Below, in pieces: positions 1-8,699 of a stretch of 64,000 nucleotides of DNA. The notes under the pieces are model-generated. The model saw only the letters and a list, made by a program, of their open reading frames with translations. It was not told the origin of the DNA and did not search any database. Positions within the stretch are counted from its first letter, which is position 1; each line of letters starts with the position of its first letter. Both the position numbers and the translations under genes were made by a program. The stretch comes from Lentzea cavernae. GTDB taxonomy: Bacteria > Actinomycetota > Actinomycetes > Mycobacteriales > Pseudonocardiaceae. The DNA lies in assembly GCF_014653695.1 (NCBI RefSeq), contig NZ_BNAR01000006.1:248001-312000 (forward strand), in the 5' to 3' direction.

Positions 1-1
1 G

Positions 2-928
2 ATCAACGAGAACAACCTCACCCGGCGCGTGCCGGTGCCGTCCTCCGACAACGAGATCGCGCGGCTGGGCGCGACGCTGAACGAGACGCTCGACCGGATG
101 CACCGCACCGTCGAGGACACCCGCAGGTTCGTCGCGGACGCCTCGCACGAGCTGCGCAGTCCCCTGGCCGCGCTGCGGGCCGAGCTCGAGATCGCGTTGT
201 CGCACCCGCACATGGCGGACTGGCCCACGGTCGTGAAGATGGCGCTGGAGGACGCCGAACGGCTGCAGGAGCTGACCACGGACCTGTTGCTGCTGGCCAG
301 GTTGGACGCCGACGCGCTGGACAGGCAGGACACCGTCGACCTCACCGCGGTGGTGCGGCGGGAGGTCTGCCGCCGGGGGATGGTCACGCTGGACGTCGAG
401 GAGCACGTGCTCGTGCCCGGACGGCGCGCGCAGCTGTCCCGGTTGCTCGGCAACCTGCTGGACAACGCCGAACGCCACGCGGGCACCGAGGTGGTCGTGC
501 GGCTGCGCGGCGGGGCCACCGCGACGCTCGAGGTCATCGACGACGGTCCCGGCATCCCCGAGGCCGACCGGGAACGCGTCTTCGACCGGTTCACCCGGCT
601 CGACGAGGCCCGCACCCGTGCCGCGGGCGGCGCGGGACTCGGGCTCGCCATCGCCCGCCGCATCGCCGGACGGCACCACGGCACGCTCGAGGCCACCGAC
701 GCCGAGGGTTTCCGCGGCATCCGTTTCGTGGCAACGATCCCGACGGGCATCCCGCAGCCCAGGCAGGCCGCCGTCGTGGCGCAGCAGCGCATCGGCGACG
801 AGGTCTGGCAGTTCCTCAACGGCTCGATCACCTCGACGCACGGCCACATCCCCGAACCGCGCCCCGTTCCCGATCCCGCGCTGGACTGGGACCTCATCTT
901 CGGCGAGCACCAGCCCGCGCACCGGTGA
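2..928 (+). CDS. Sensor histidine kinase, 5'-truncated by the window edge
   Basis: C-terminal 308 residues of a two-component sensor kinase; the sensor and membrane part lie before the window. The first residues (LTRRVPVPSSDNEIARLG) look like the end of a HAMP linker. The HisKA H-box follows (DASHELRSPLAALR, about residue 45, His is the phosphoacceptor). The HATPase_c domain has an N-box (NLLDNAERHA), a G1 box (DDGPGIP) and a G2 box (GGAGLGLAIARRI). The tail of about 55 residues after the ATPase domain is not a known domain. The cognate response regulator is probably just upstream, outside the window. The 3' end overlaps the convergent glycerate kinase gene by 35 bp. The family is certain; the signal sensed is unknown. 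Confidence 0.93.
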   Translation: MNENNLTRRVPVPSSDNEIARLGATLNETLDRMHRTVEDTRRFVADASHELRSPLAALRAELEIALSHPHMADWPTVVKMALEDAERLQELTTDLLLLARLDADALDRQDTVDLTAVVRREVCRRGMVTLDVEEHVLVPGRRAQLSRLLGNLLDNAERHAGTEVVVRLRGGATATLEVIDDGPGIPEADRERVFDRFTRLDEARTRAAGGAGLGLAIARRIAGRHHGTLEATDAEGFRGIRFVATIPTGIPQPRQAAVVAQQRIGDEVWQFLNGSITSTHGHIPEPRPVPDPALDWDLIFGEHQPAHR

Positions 929-1961
929 TCCGCCCCGCCAGCACCTCACCGGCCTCCGCCAGCCAGCGGGCGGGGTCGCGCATCGCCTGCCGCACGTCGC
1001 CGGCGAGGTCGGTGAGCGTCACGCAGTCGATCCCGCCGGGCACTTCGGTGGCGCGGGAGCCGACGACGAGGGCGACCTGTCCGGCGGACGCGATCGCGTT
1101 CCCGACGACCTTGCCCGACCAGCTCTGCTCGTCGAGCCGTCCCTCGCCGGTGATCAGCAGGTCCGCCCACTCGACCGCCGCGGGCAACCCCACGGCGTCG
1201 GCCACGTGCGGCGCGCCCGGCACCAGCCTCGCGCCCCAGGCGGTGGCGAGGCCGAACGCCGTGCCACCCGCGGCACCGCTGCCCGGCGCGTCACGGTGAC
1301 CACCCAGCACGTCGGCCAGTCGCTCCAGCCGTGCTTCGAGCATCTCGACGTCGGCGCGACCGGCGCCCTTCTGCGGGCCGAACCGCCGTGCCGCACCGGA
1401 AGGGCCGAGCAGAGGGGTGTCGACGTCGACCAGGCACACGACGTCCGGTGCGGGCACCAGCGCCGAGAGGTCCGCCTCGACCACCAGGCCGCCGACCACC
1501 CGGAACACGGCGCCCAGTGCGGTCAGCGCGCCCACTCCCCCGTCCGTGGACGCCGAACCTCCCAGCGTGGCAACGATTCGCTCGACGCCGGGGTGGTCGG
1601 CGGCCTCGCGCAGCAGTTGACCGAAGCCGAAAGTGCCGGCGGTCAGCGGCGCTGGACTGTCCAGCAACGGAAGTCCTGACGCGGCAGCCAGTTCGACCAC
1701 CGCAGTGCCGTCGGGCAACAACGCCCAGGCGGCGTCGTGAGGCCGGCCTATCGGGTCCTGCACCCGTGCCTGCACGAGGGTGCCGCCACGGGACATGAGT
1801 GCCGCGAGGGTGCCCTCGCCTCCGTCCGCGAGGGGGAGGCACCGGATCTCGTCGTCCGGTCGCACCGCGCGCCAGCCCGCGGCGATCGCCTCGGCCGCGG
1901 CCTTCGCGTCGATGGTGCCCTTGAACGAGTCGGGGGCGATCACGACCCGGAAGTCCGTCAT
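894..1961 (-). CDS. glxK: Glycerate kinase (GlxK family)
   Basis: 355 residues, the normal length for the bacterial glycerate 2-kinase family, a cytoplasmic enzyme phosphorylating D-glycerate with ATP. The N-terminus MTDFRVVIAPDSFKGT and the LADGGEGTLAAL segment are family hallmarks; GGSASTDGG and a C-terminal ITGEGRLDEQS stretch are also typical. The ATG is preceded by GGAAGAGGTGAG, a good ribosome site. A perfect 16-bp palindrome sits 12 bp before the start, so a LacI-type repressor probably controls the gene. It lies downstream of the GH6 cellulase on the same strand with a 92-bp gap and may have its own promoter. The 3' end overlaps the convergent histidine kinase gene. Confidence 0.92.
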   Translation of the reverse strand: MTDFRVVIAPDSFKGTIDAKAAAEAIAAGWRAVRPDDEIRCLPLADGGEGTLAALMSRGGTLVQARVQDPIGRPHDAAWALLPDGTAVVELAAASGLPLLDSPAPLTAGTFGFGQLLREAADHPGVERIVATLGGSASTDGGVGALTALGAVFRVVGGLVVEADLSALVPAPDVVCLVDVDTPLLGPSGAARRFGPQKGAGRADVEMLEARLERLADVLGGHRDAPGSGAAGGTAFGLATAWGARLVPGAPHVADAVGLPAAVEWADLLITGEGRLDEQSWSGKVVGNAIASAGQVALVVGSRATEVPGGIDCVTLTDLAGDVRQAMRDPARWLAEAGEVLAGRITGARAGARRR

Positions 1962-1973
1962 CTCACCTCTTCC

Positions 1974-1989
1974 TGGAAAGCGCTTTCCA
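1974..1989. promoter_or_regulatory. LacI-type operator upstream of glycerate kinase
   Basis: Perfect palindrome TGGAAAGCGCTTTCCA, with the AGCGCT core usual for LacI-family repressors. It lies between the GH6 stop and the glycerate kinase start, touching the ribosome site. The flanks differ from the operators of the cellobiose locus (TGTRAGCGCTYACA), so a different LacI-family protein may bind it. Confidence 0.7.
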
Positions 1990-2053
1990 GCTACAGTGTG
2001 CTCCGCCAGGGGCACGCGGGTCTGGACCGCTCCCGTGCCTCTGGCCCTGGGGA

Positions 2054-3007
2054 TCAGGTCCCGTTGATCAGCCGGATGGCGAGATCGGGGTTGAACGTCC
2101 CGGCGGGTGTGGCCGGCGCGATGCCGCAGGGGCCGTCCGACACACCGGGTGTCTTGACCCACAACAGCATCTCGGCACCGCCGCCCGTCTGGGCGGTGAC
2201 GCCGAGCTTCGCGCCTGCCGGGTTGCACCAGCCGTCCGGATCGGAGTTGCGCCCGTTGGCGTTGCGGCTGGTGTCGATCACGAACGGCCTCGCGGTGCCC
2301 AGGAAGCTGTTCACCGCGTTGGCGTAGGTGACCGACCGGCTGGTCGTGTAGTAGTTGGACACGTTGACCGAGAACCCGCGGATGTTGGCCACACCGGCTT
2401 CGTTCAGCCGGTACGCCATCGTCGACGGGGTGCCCCAGCCGGCGTTGCCCGCGTCGAGGTAGGCGTAGGTGTTGGGCGCCTTGGCCTTGAGCTGCTCGGT
2501 GGCGTACCTCAGCAGCCCCGCCATCTCGTCGCGCTGGGCCTGGCCCAGGCACCCGTACGCGGCGAGCGCGTCGGGTTCGACGATCACGACCGCCGGTTTG
2601 GTCCCGATCCCGGCCGCGAAGCCCGAGATCCAGGTCCGGTAGGCCGCGGCGCTGCCCGCGCCGCCGCCCGAGTGCCCGCCGCAGGCGTCCCTGTTGGGGA
2701 TGTTGTACGCGACGAGCACGGGCAGCTTGTCCTGCCCGTCCGCCGCACCGGCGTAGTTGGCGACCGTGGAGCCGATGTTGGCGTCGTTGCCGAACCAGCG
2801 CGCGATCGGCCTGGAGCCGATCGAGGACTGGATCCGCGCGGACCTGGAGTCACTCGGGTTGTTCCGTGCCCAGGTGGCGGGCACGGAGTTGGGGTTGACG
2901 TGGAAACCGCTCGTCAGGCTGATCGGACTGGCTGCTGTGGCAGGGGGTGCCGGTGACAGCAGCACGACCGCGCAGACCGCGACCGCGGAACGGACGATCC
3001 ACCGCAC
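2054..3007 (-). CDS. Secreted GH6 cellulase (endoglucanase)
   Basis: 317 residues; a single catalytic domain with a signal peptide (VAVCAVVLLSPAPPATA) and no cellulose-binding module. Glycoside hydrolase family 6 enzymes cleave beta-1,4-glucan with inversion. Seen here are VIVEPDALA, carrying the catalytic acid Asp, YLDAGNAGW, and the substrate-cleft segment RNANGRNSDPDGWCNP. Early cysteines probably form the family disulfides (NRDACGG and YGCLG). The start is GTG, chosen because AGAAAGGAG lies just before it and the signal peptide begins there. It follows the GH9 gene on the same strand, but a strong hairpin lies between them, so it may be partly uncoupled. It works with the GH9 enzyme to produce cello-oligosaccharides for the importer nearby. 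Endo versus exo action cannot be settled by eye. Confidence 0.93.
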   Translation of the reverse strand: MRWIVRSAVAVCAVVLLSPAPPATAASPISLTSGFHVNPNSVPATWARNNPSDSRSARIQSSIGSRPIARWFGNDANIGSTVANYAGAADGQDKLPVLVAYNIPNRDACGGHSGGGAGSAAAYRTWISGFAAGIGTKPAVVIVEPDALAAYGCLGQAQRDEMAGLLRYATEQLKAKAPNTYAYLDAGNAGWGTPSTMAYRLNEAGVANIRGFSVNVSNYYTTSRSVTYANAVNSFLGTARPFVIDTSRNANGRNSDPDGWCNPAGAKLGVTAQTGGGAEMLLWVKTPGVSDGPCGIAPATPAGTFNPDLAIRLINGT

Positions 3008-3043
3008 TGTGGATCTCCTTTCTGACAGGGGACGTTCCTCTCA

Positions 3044-3069
3044 CCCACCGCGGGCACGCCCGCGGTGGG
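3044..3069 (-). terminator. Hairpin terminator after the GH9 cellulase
   Basis: Perfect 11-bp stem (CCCACCGCGGG / CCCGCGGTGGG) with a 4-nt loop, 27 bp downstream of the GH9 stop codon. No U-tract follows, as is usual for high-GC actinomycete terminators. It could act as a terminator or attenuator before the GH6 gene. Confidence 0.75.
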
Positions 3070-3096
3070 AGTACCGGGGGTTCTACAGCAGGAAGA

Positions 3097-5316
3097 TCAG
3101 CGGGTGTCGGCGAACGCCGAGACCCAGGCCAGCGCGGAGTTCCAGTTGATGGCGACCTCGTTGGTCGACCAGGACCCGAGCTCGTCGACGTAGCACTTGG
3201 CGGGTGCGCAGCCCGGCAGGTTCTGCTGGGCGACGGGGTCCTGCAGGCCCGAGTTGGGGCCACCGGCGAGCGACCCGGCGGGCGGGTTGGGCATCTTGGC
3301 GTCGACCTGGTTCGCCCAGTGCCGGTGGTGCTGGTTGCGGCTGGCCTTCTCGCCGTAGCCGCTGACGAACGACTGGTTGAGGCCGTTGCGGCCGAGCAGG
3401 TAGTCCATCGACTCCAGCACCGCGTCGCTGTACTTGCGGTTCAGGGTGGTGTCATAGGCCATCGCCATGATCATCGACGCGGTGAGCGTGGCGCTCGTCG
3501 AACCCCAGGCGTACTGGCCGTCCGCCGGCTTGGACGGGTTCGGGTAGCCCTGCGCCTTCAGGTCGCGCACGTGGCCGTCGGCGACGCCGATGACCCGCGA
3601 GCGGGCGGCGAACACGCGGTCGAGCGGGAACTTCAGCGGCAGTCGCATGATCGTCAGGTCGGCCAGCCCGCCGGTGTCCTTCCAGGAGAACCCGGCCGAG
3701 GTCAGCTTCGTGGTGATCCTGCCGAGGTACTCGCGCTTGCCGGTCGTCGCGTAGAGCTCGGCCGCGGCCCACGAGAACTCGTCGGTGACGTTCGTGTCGT
3801 CGTAGGCGCCACCACCGACGCTGTCCTCGTCCGGGGCGTACTTCGCCGGGTTGGCCACCGCCGCCTTCCACGCGGTCTCGGCCGCGACCAGGCACCTGTC
3901 GGAGAACGCGCGGTCCCAGATCTTGTAGACGCGGGCGCACTGGGCGCCGGCGGCGGCGAGGTTGAGCGTGGCGGCCGTCGACGGGGCGTGCAGGTAGCGC
4001 GGTTGCGGGTCGTTGGCCGGCAGCATCGGGTGCGCGGTCCAGGCGAGGTCGTGGATCTTGTGGTGGGCCATGCCCGCCAACGGTTTGCCGGCGGGGACCT
4101 GCATCTTCAGCAGGAACTCCACCTCCCAGCGCGCCTCGTCGAGCACGTCGGGGCGCTGGTTGTCCTGCTCCGGGATGGACAGCAGTCCGTCGCGGACGCC
4201 CTCGATGTCGAACGTGTGGAGCGAGCGCTCGTAGGTGTCCATCAGCTGCCACGCGGCGAGCGCGCCGTTGACGACGTACTTGCCGTGGTCGCCCGCGTCG
4301 TACCAGCCACCGCTCACGTCGAGGGAGTAGTCGCACTCCCCCGGCAGGCACGGCACCGAGACGTCGCCCTTGTTGGGCGCGACGCCGACGTGGCCCGCGG
4401 CGCGCGCGTAGGCGTCACCGACGTACTTCGCCTCGATCGGGGTGCCGCTGCGGTTGTGGTAGAAGTACGCCAGCGAGTCCCGTCGTAGCTGGTCATAGGG
4501 CTTGTCGGTGATGTCGAACGGGTAGCTGCCCTGGTCGCCGACGGTCAGGCTGTAACCGCTTCCAGTCTTCTTGTAGCTCGAGAAATCGGCGATGTGCACG
4601 TGGTCGCGCGTCATCGCGTCGGTGCCCTTGACCTGCGTCTTCCCGGTCCTGACGACCGCCCCGGCGCTGTCGCGCAGCTGCCAGTCGACGGGCGTGGTGG
4701 AGCTGTTCACGATCGAAGCGCGCTTGGCGCCCGCCGTCGGGTACGCGTACTGGTTGGTGCGCACCGGTGAGCCGTAGTCCCAGCCACCGCCGGGCGGGAC
4801 GATGCCGCCGGTCAGCGAGACGTCGTCGACGCACAACGTGTACGGCTCCGCGGACACGCCACCGGCCTGGATCGCGACCTGACCACCGGTGCGGGTGGCC
4901 ACAGTGGACGTTCCGGTGAACTCGAACGTCTTGGGAGTGCTGGTGAGCGCCGCCGGCTTGTTCAGCACGGTGGTGTTCGGCGCGACGCCGAGCGCGACCG
5001 CCGCGCGCACCGTGACGTTCTTCGTCGCGGTCGCGGTGAAGCGCAGCGTGTACGGCTGACCCGCTTCGAGCGGGACGTCGTTCTGGCCGATCATGGCCGT
5101 CCAGGGGTTCGCCGTGCCGCCGGGGATCTGCGCGCACAGCTTCCCGCCGACCACTGTGGACGGAGCGATGCCGCTGCTCCACCAAGGGGTCTTCACGCTG
5201 TCGAACTTGCCGTTGAGCACGCGTTCGTAGGGCTCGGCCGCGCTCGCGGGTGTCGCGATCGTGGCGATCAGCACGAACGGAAGGCCGGTTGCCACCAGCC
5301 TGGTTTTCACGGACAT
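3097..5316 (-). CDS. Secreted GH9 endoglucanase with N-terminal CBM4/9 module
   Basis: 739 residues. A signal peptide (about 1-27, cut after ASA) is followed by a CBM4_9-type carbohydrate module (about 28-155), a CelD_N Ig-like domain (about 160-260, VRTNQYAYPTAGAKRASI) and the GH9 (alpha/alpha)6 catalytic domain. The catalytic Asp pair is in GGWYDAGDHGKYVVNG, and the catalytic Glu is in TNEVAINWNS near the C-terminus. GH9 enzymes are inverting endo- or processive beta-1,4-glucanases. The start is the ATG of MSVKTRL, with GAGAGG before it; a GTG 28 codons earlier would put a charged stretch before the signal peptide. It is divergent from the cebEFG-like operon and shares a 304-bp control region with it, so both are likely induced together by cello-oligosaccharides. 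Confidence 0.94.
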   Translation of the reverse strand: MSVKTRLVATGLPFVLIATIATPASAAEPYERVLNGKFDSVKTPWWSSGIAPSTVVGGKLCAQIPGGTANPWTAMIGQNDVPLEAGQPYTLRFTATATKNVTVRAAVALGVAPNTTVLNKPAALTSTPKTFEFTGTSTVATRTGGQVAIQAGGVSAEPYTLCVDDVSLTGGIVPPGGGWDYGSPVRTNQYAYPTAGAKRASIVNSSTTPVDWQLRDSAGAVVRTGKTQVKGTDAMTRDHVHIADFSSYKKTGSGYSLTVGDQGSYPFDITDKPYDQLRRDSLAYFYHNRSGTPIEAKYVGDAYARAAGHVGVAPNKGDVSVPCLPGECDYSLDVSGGWYDAGDHGKYVVNGALAAWQLMDTYERSLHTFDIEGVRDGLLSIPEQDNQRPDVLDEARWEVEFLLKMQVPAGKPLAGMAHHKIHDLAWTAHPMLPANDPQPRYLHAPSTAATLNLAAAGAQCARVYKIWDRAFSDRCLVAAETAWKAAVANPAKYAPDEDSVGGGAYDDTNVTDEFSWAAAELYATTGKREYLGRITTKLTSAGFSWKDTGGLADLTIMRLPLKFPLDRVFAARSRVIGVADGHVRDLKAQGYPNPSKPADGQYAWGSTSATLTASMIMAMAYDTTLNRKYSDAVLESMDYLLGRNGLNQSFVSGYGEKASRNQHHRHWANQVDAKMPNPPAGSLAGGPNSGLQDPVAQQNLPGCAPAKCYVDELGSWSTNEVAINWNSALAWVSAFADTR

Positions 5317-5468
5317 ACCGGGGGCCTCTCGAAGTCGACTGTCTCCCGGCGCGACCGCAGCGTCGGAGCGAATGTTCACCCACGCGACCCCCGGTGTCAA
5401 CGAGCGCGTGTCATCAAAATGTGATCGGCGCTACCTCTTCACATCTCGACGGCCTCCTGGTTACAGTC

Positions 5469-5484
5469 CTGTAAGCGCTCACAG
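5469..5484. promoter_or_regulatory. CebR-type operator, copy 1
   Basis: CTGTAAGCGCTCACAG, a palindrome with one mismatched pair. Its exact reverse complement occurs at 10013-10028 in front of the LacI-family gene, 16 of 16 bases. It resembles, but differs from, the CebR box of Streptomyces (TGGGAGCGCTCCCA). Probable binding site of the repressor encoded at 10047-11048. Confidence 0.8.
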
Positions 5485-5578
5485 TTTCCCCCGATCCGGA
5501 TGAGCGCGCACCGGCCCGAGCCGCAGCGTCGCAGCAGGTGAACGGTGTTCCAGGGACCGTCAAAGCGATCACTTTCAG

Positions 5579-5594
5579 GTGTTAGCGCTTGCGG
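5579..5594. promoter_or_regulatory. Possible weaker LacI-type half operator
   Basis: GTGTTAGCGCTTGCGG holds the AGCGCT core and a good left half-site (TGTT), but the right half does not match. Its position 27 bp before the binding-protein start codon makes it a plausible auxiliary site. Confidence 0.4.
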
Positions 5595-5620
5595 ACCATC
5601 CGCCAACTGGAGGTTCTTCG

Positions 5621-6904
5621 ATGGGTGTTCGACCGAGGCGCGCTCTGCTCGCCACGACTCTGCTCGGCTCGCTGGTGGTCGTGTCCGCGTGCGGCGGCGG
5701 TACCGCTGACTCCGCGTCGGGGGACGTCACGCTGATCGTCAAGACCTTCAGCCAGTTCGGCTACGACGAGCTGTACCGGGAGTACGAGGCGAGCCACCCC
5801 GGCATCAAGATCAAGGAGGAGAACATCGGCAAGCTCGGCGACTACACGCCGAAGCTGCAGCAGTGGCTCGCCACCGGCAAGGGCGCGGGCGACGTCGTCG
5901 CGATCGAGGAGGGCATCCTCTCGCAGTTCATGGCGAAGCCCGACCAGTTCGTGAACCTGCTCGACCACGGCGCCAAGGACGTCTCGGCGAACTTCCTGCC
6001 GTGGAAGTGGCAGCAGGCGTCCACATCGGACGGCAGCAAGGTGATCGGCCTCGGCACGGACGTCGGCGCGCAGGGCATGTGCTACCGCAAGGACCTGTTC
6101 GAGGCGGCGGGCCTGCCCACCGACCGCGAGGAGGTCGGCGAGCTCTGGCCCACGTGGGACAAGTACCTGGAGACCGGCAAGACGTTCAAGTCGAAGAAGC
6201 CCGACGTCGGTTTCTACGACTCGACCGGCAGCGTCTACCTGAACATGCTGATGCAGTCCGGTGACCACACCTACTACGACGCCACGAACAAGCTCGTGAT
6301 CGACTCCAACGCCGCCGTCAGGACGACCTGGAACAAGTCGGTCGAGATGGTGAAGGCCGGTCTGTCGGCCGGCATCGAGCAGTGGAGCCCGCAGTGGAAC
6401 GCCGGTTTCAAGAACGGCACGTTCGCCACGATCCCCTGCCCGTCCTGGATGCTCGGCACGATCGAGAAGCAGGCCGGCCCGGAGAACAAGGGCAAGTGGG
6501 ACGTCACCCGCGTTCCCGGTGACGGCGCGGTGCGCGGCGGCTCGTTCCTCGCGGTGCCCACGCAGAGCACGCACCAGAAAGAAGCCGCGGAGCTCGCGAA
6601 GTTCCTGACCAGCGCCAAGGGCCAGACCGCGGCGTTCAAGGCGAAGAACAACTTCCCGTCGTCCCCGCAGGCCATCGACGACCCGGTGGTGCAGGACTTC
6701 AAGAACCCGTACTTCAACGACGCGCCCGTCGGCAGGATCTTCGGCGAGAGCGTCAAGGCGCTCAAGCCGGTCTACCTCGGCCCGGACAACAACGCCATCG
6801 GTGACCGCGTCGGCAACGCGCTGCTCGCCGTGGAGCAGGGCAAGCTCCAGCCCGACGAGGCCTGGGCCAAGGCCGTCGACGACGCCAAGCGCCTCGCCAA
6901 GTGA
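5621..6904 (+). CDS. cebE: Sugar ABC transporter substrate-binding lipoprotein (CebE-like)
   Basis: 427 residues; extracytoplasmic solute-binding protein of family 1. A lipoprotein signal ends in the lipobox VSAC (Cys about residue 24), so it is anchored on the outer face of the membrane. The mature protein has the usual fold signatures (FSQFGYDELYREYEASHPGIKIKEEN; GGSFLAVPTQSTHQKEAAELAKFL). Start chosen at the ATG after CTGGAGG; the longer frame would add 14 residues before the signal peptide. It is the first gene of an operon with two permeases and a beta-glucosidase, and its stop overlaps the first permease start. Cellobiose or cello-oligosaccharide binding is inferred from context. Regulation is probably by the LacI-type protein downstream. 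Confidence 0.9.
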   Translation: MGVRPRRALLATTLLGSLVVVSACGGGTADSASGDVTLIVKTFSQFGYDELYREYEASHPGIKIKEENIGKLGDYTPKLQQWLATGKGAGDVVAIEEGILSQFMAKPDQFVNLLDHGAKDVSANFLPWKWQQASTSDGSKVIGLGTDVGAQGMCYRKDLFEAAGLPTDREEVGELWPTWDKYLETGKTFKSKKPDVGFYDSTGSVYLNMLMQSGDHTYYDATNKLVIDSNAAVRTTWNKSVEMVKAGLSAGIEQWSPQWNAGFKNGTFATIPCPSWMLGTIEKQAGPENKGKWDVTRVPGDGAVRGGSFLAVPTQSTHQKEAAELAKFLTSAKGQTAAFKAKNNFPSSPQAIDDPVVQDFKNPYFNDAPVGRIFGESVKALKPVYLGPDNNAIGDRVGNALLAVEQGKLQPDEAWAKAVDDAKRLAK

Positions 6905-7878
6905 TGGTGACGGACCTGCGGCCGAGTCCGGCCACGAGCACCGCGGCTGCCGGGAGCACACCACCCCGGCAGCCGCGGTCCGGCTGGCGCGACCGGATCT
7001 CCCGCGTCGAGGTGCGGTGGTCGCCGTACCTGTTCATCGCGCCGTTCTTCGTGATCTTCGCGGTGTTCGGCCTGTTCCCGCTGATCTACACGGCCTGGGT
7101 GTCCCTGCACGACTGGGACATCACCGGCGCCGGCGCGTTCGTCGGCTTCGACAACTACGTCGCGTTGTTCGGCGACCCGGACTTCTGGAACTCGGTCTTC
7201 AACACGCTGGGCATGCTGGTGCTCGCCACCGTGCCGCAGCTGCTGATGGCGCTGGTGCTCGCGAGCCTGCTCAACCAGAAGCTGCGCGGGGTCACGTTCC
7301 TGCGGATGGGCGTGCTGCTGCCGATCGTCACCTCCGTCGCCGCCGTCGGCATCGTGTTCAGCCAGATCTTCGACCGCGACGCAGGCATGGTGAACGGCCT
7401 GCTGGGCCTGGTGAACGTGGACGCGGTGGACTGGCGCGCCGACAAGTGGTCGTCGTGGACGGCGATCGCCACGATGGTCAACTGGCGGTGGACCGGCTAC
7501 AACGCGTTGATCTACCTGGCGGCGATGCAGGCCATCCCGAAGGACCTGTACGAGGCGGCCACTGTGGACGGTGCGGGCAAGGTCCGGCAGTTCTGGAGCA
7601 TCACGGTCCCGAACATCCGGCCCGCGATCGTCTTCACCGTCATCATGTCCACCATCGCGGGCATGCAGCTCTTCACCGAGCCGCTGATCTTCGGCCAGGG
7701 CGGTTTCGCGATCTCCGGCGGCAGCCTGCGGCAGTTCCAGACGGTGTCGATGTACATGTTCGAGAAGGCGTTCCGGGACTTCGACTACGGCTACGGCTCG
7801 GCGGTCGCGTGGATGATCTTCCTGCTGATCACGGTGCTCGGCGTCGTCAACTTCCTGATCACGCGGAGGTCCCGCTGA
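6904..7878 (+). CDS. cebF: Sugar ABC transporter permease (CebF-like)
   Basis: 324 residues, MalF-type permease with about six membrane helices (first at [21 protein letters not shown]). The EAA loop that docks with the ATPase is [24 protein letters not shown]. Start taken as the ATG that shares its A with the TGA of the binding-protein gene; an in-frame GTG lies one codon earlier. The stop overlaps the next start by one base. Forms a heterodimeric channel with the next gene product. No ATPase gene is present in the operon. Confidence 0.92.
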   Translation: MVTDLRPSPATSTAAAGSTPPRQPRSGWRDRISRVEVRWSPYLFIAPFFVIFAVFGLFPLIYTAWVSLHDWDITGAGAFVGFDNYVALFGDPDFWNSVFNTLGMLVLATVPQLLMALVLASLLNQKLRGVTFLRMGVLLPIVTSVAAVGIVFSQIFDRDAGMVNGLLGLVNVDAVDWRADKWSSWTAIATMVNWRWTGYNALIYLAAMQAIPKDLYEAATVDGAGKVRQFWSITVPNIRPAIVFTVIMSTIAGMQLFTEPLIFGQGGFAISGGSLRQFQTVSMYMFEKAFRDFDYGYGSAVAWMIFLLITVLGVVNFLITRRSR

Positions 7879-8699
7879 TGCGCAAGACCCAGCCCCTCCT
7901 GTACGCCACGCTCCTCGTGGGCATCGCCCTGTCGGCGTTCCCGCTGTACTGGCTGTTCGTCGTCGCGACCCGCTCCAACAACGTCGTCGGCGACTGGCCG
8001 CCACCGCTCGCGCCCGGCCCGAACCTGTGGGACAACCTCGGCAGGCTGTTCGCCGCCGAGGACGCGAACTTCCTGCTGGGCATGTGGAACTCGCTGCTGA
8101 CGTCGGCGGTCGTCACGGTGTCGGTGGTGTTCTTCTCGTCGCTGGCCGGTTTCGCGTTCGCCAAGCTGAAGTTCCGCGGCCGCAACGGACTGCTGCTCGT
8201 CATCCTCGCGACCATGATGATCCCCGTGCAGATGGGCATCATCCCGCTGTACATGATCATGGTCGAGCTGGGCTGGCAGAACCGCATGGAGGCGATCGTC
8301 GTGCCGGCGCTGGTGTCGGCGTTCGGCGTGTTCCTCATGCGCCAGTACGCCGAGCAGGCCGTGCCCGACGAGCTCGTCGAGGCCGCGCGGATCGACGGCT
8401 GCGGCACGTTCCGGATCTTCTGGTCGATCGTGCTGCCCGCGTTGCGCCCCGGGGCCGCGGTGCTCGCGCTGACGACGTTCATGGGGACCTGGAACGAGTT
8501 CCTGTGGCCGCTGGCCGTGCTCGAGGCGGACAACCCGACCGTCCAGTTCTCGCTGTCACAGCTCTCGACCACCTACTACACCGACTACACGCTCATGTTC
8601 ACCGGAGCGCTGGTCGCCACCGTTCCGCTGCTGCTCGTGTTCATCGCGTTCGGTCGCCAGATCATCGGCGGCATCATGGAAGGGGCGGTCAAGGCATGA
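7878..8699 (+). CDS. cebG: Sugar ABC transporter permease (CebG-like)
   Basis: 273 residues, MalG-type permease with six predicted helices. The EAA loop is [24 protein letters not shown], and the usual [13 protein letters not shown] segment follows. The ATG overlaps the preceding stop by one base and its own TGA overlaps the beta-glucosidase start (ATGA), so all four genes are translationally coupled. Partner of the preceding permease in cellobiose-type sugar uptake; the specificity is inferred from neighbours. Confidence 0.92.
   Translation: MRKTQPLLYATLLVGIALSAFPLYWLFVVATRSNNVVGDWPPPLAPGPNLWDNLGRLFAAEDANFLLGMWNSLLTSAVVTVSVVFFSSLAGFAFAKLKFRGRNGLLLVILATMMIPVQMGIIPLYMIMVELGWQNRMEAIVVPALVSAFGVFLMRQYAEQAVPDELVEAARIDGCGTFRIFWSIVLPALRPGAAVLALTTFMGTWNEFLWPLAVLEADNPTVQFSLSQLSTTYYTDYTLMFTGALVATVPLLLVFIAFGRQIIGGIMEGAVKA

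Larger units (their letters stand above)
5317..5620. promoter_or_regulatory. Divergent control region, GH9 cellulase and sugar importer
   Basis: 304 bp without a gene between two divergent cellulose-use transcripts. It holds one clear LacI-type operator (5469-5484) near the middle and a weaker AGCGCT site (5579-5594) 27 bp before the binding-protein start. The ribosome site of the binding-protein gene (CTGGAGG) is at 5608-5614. No confident -35/-10 pair was found for either side. Confidence 0.65.
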
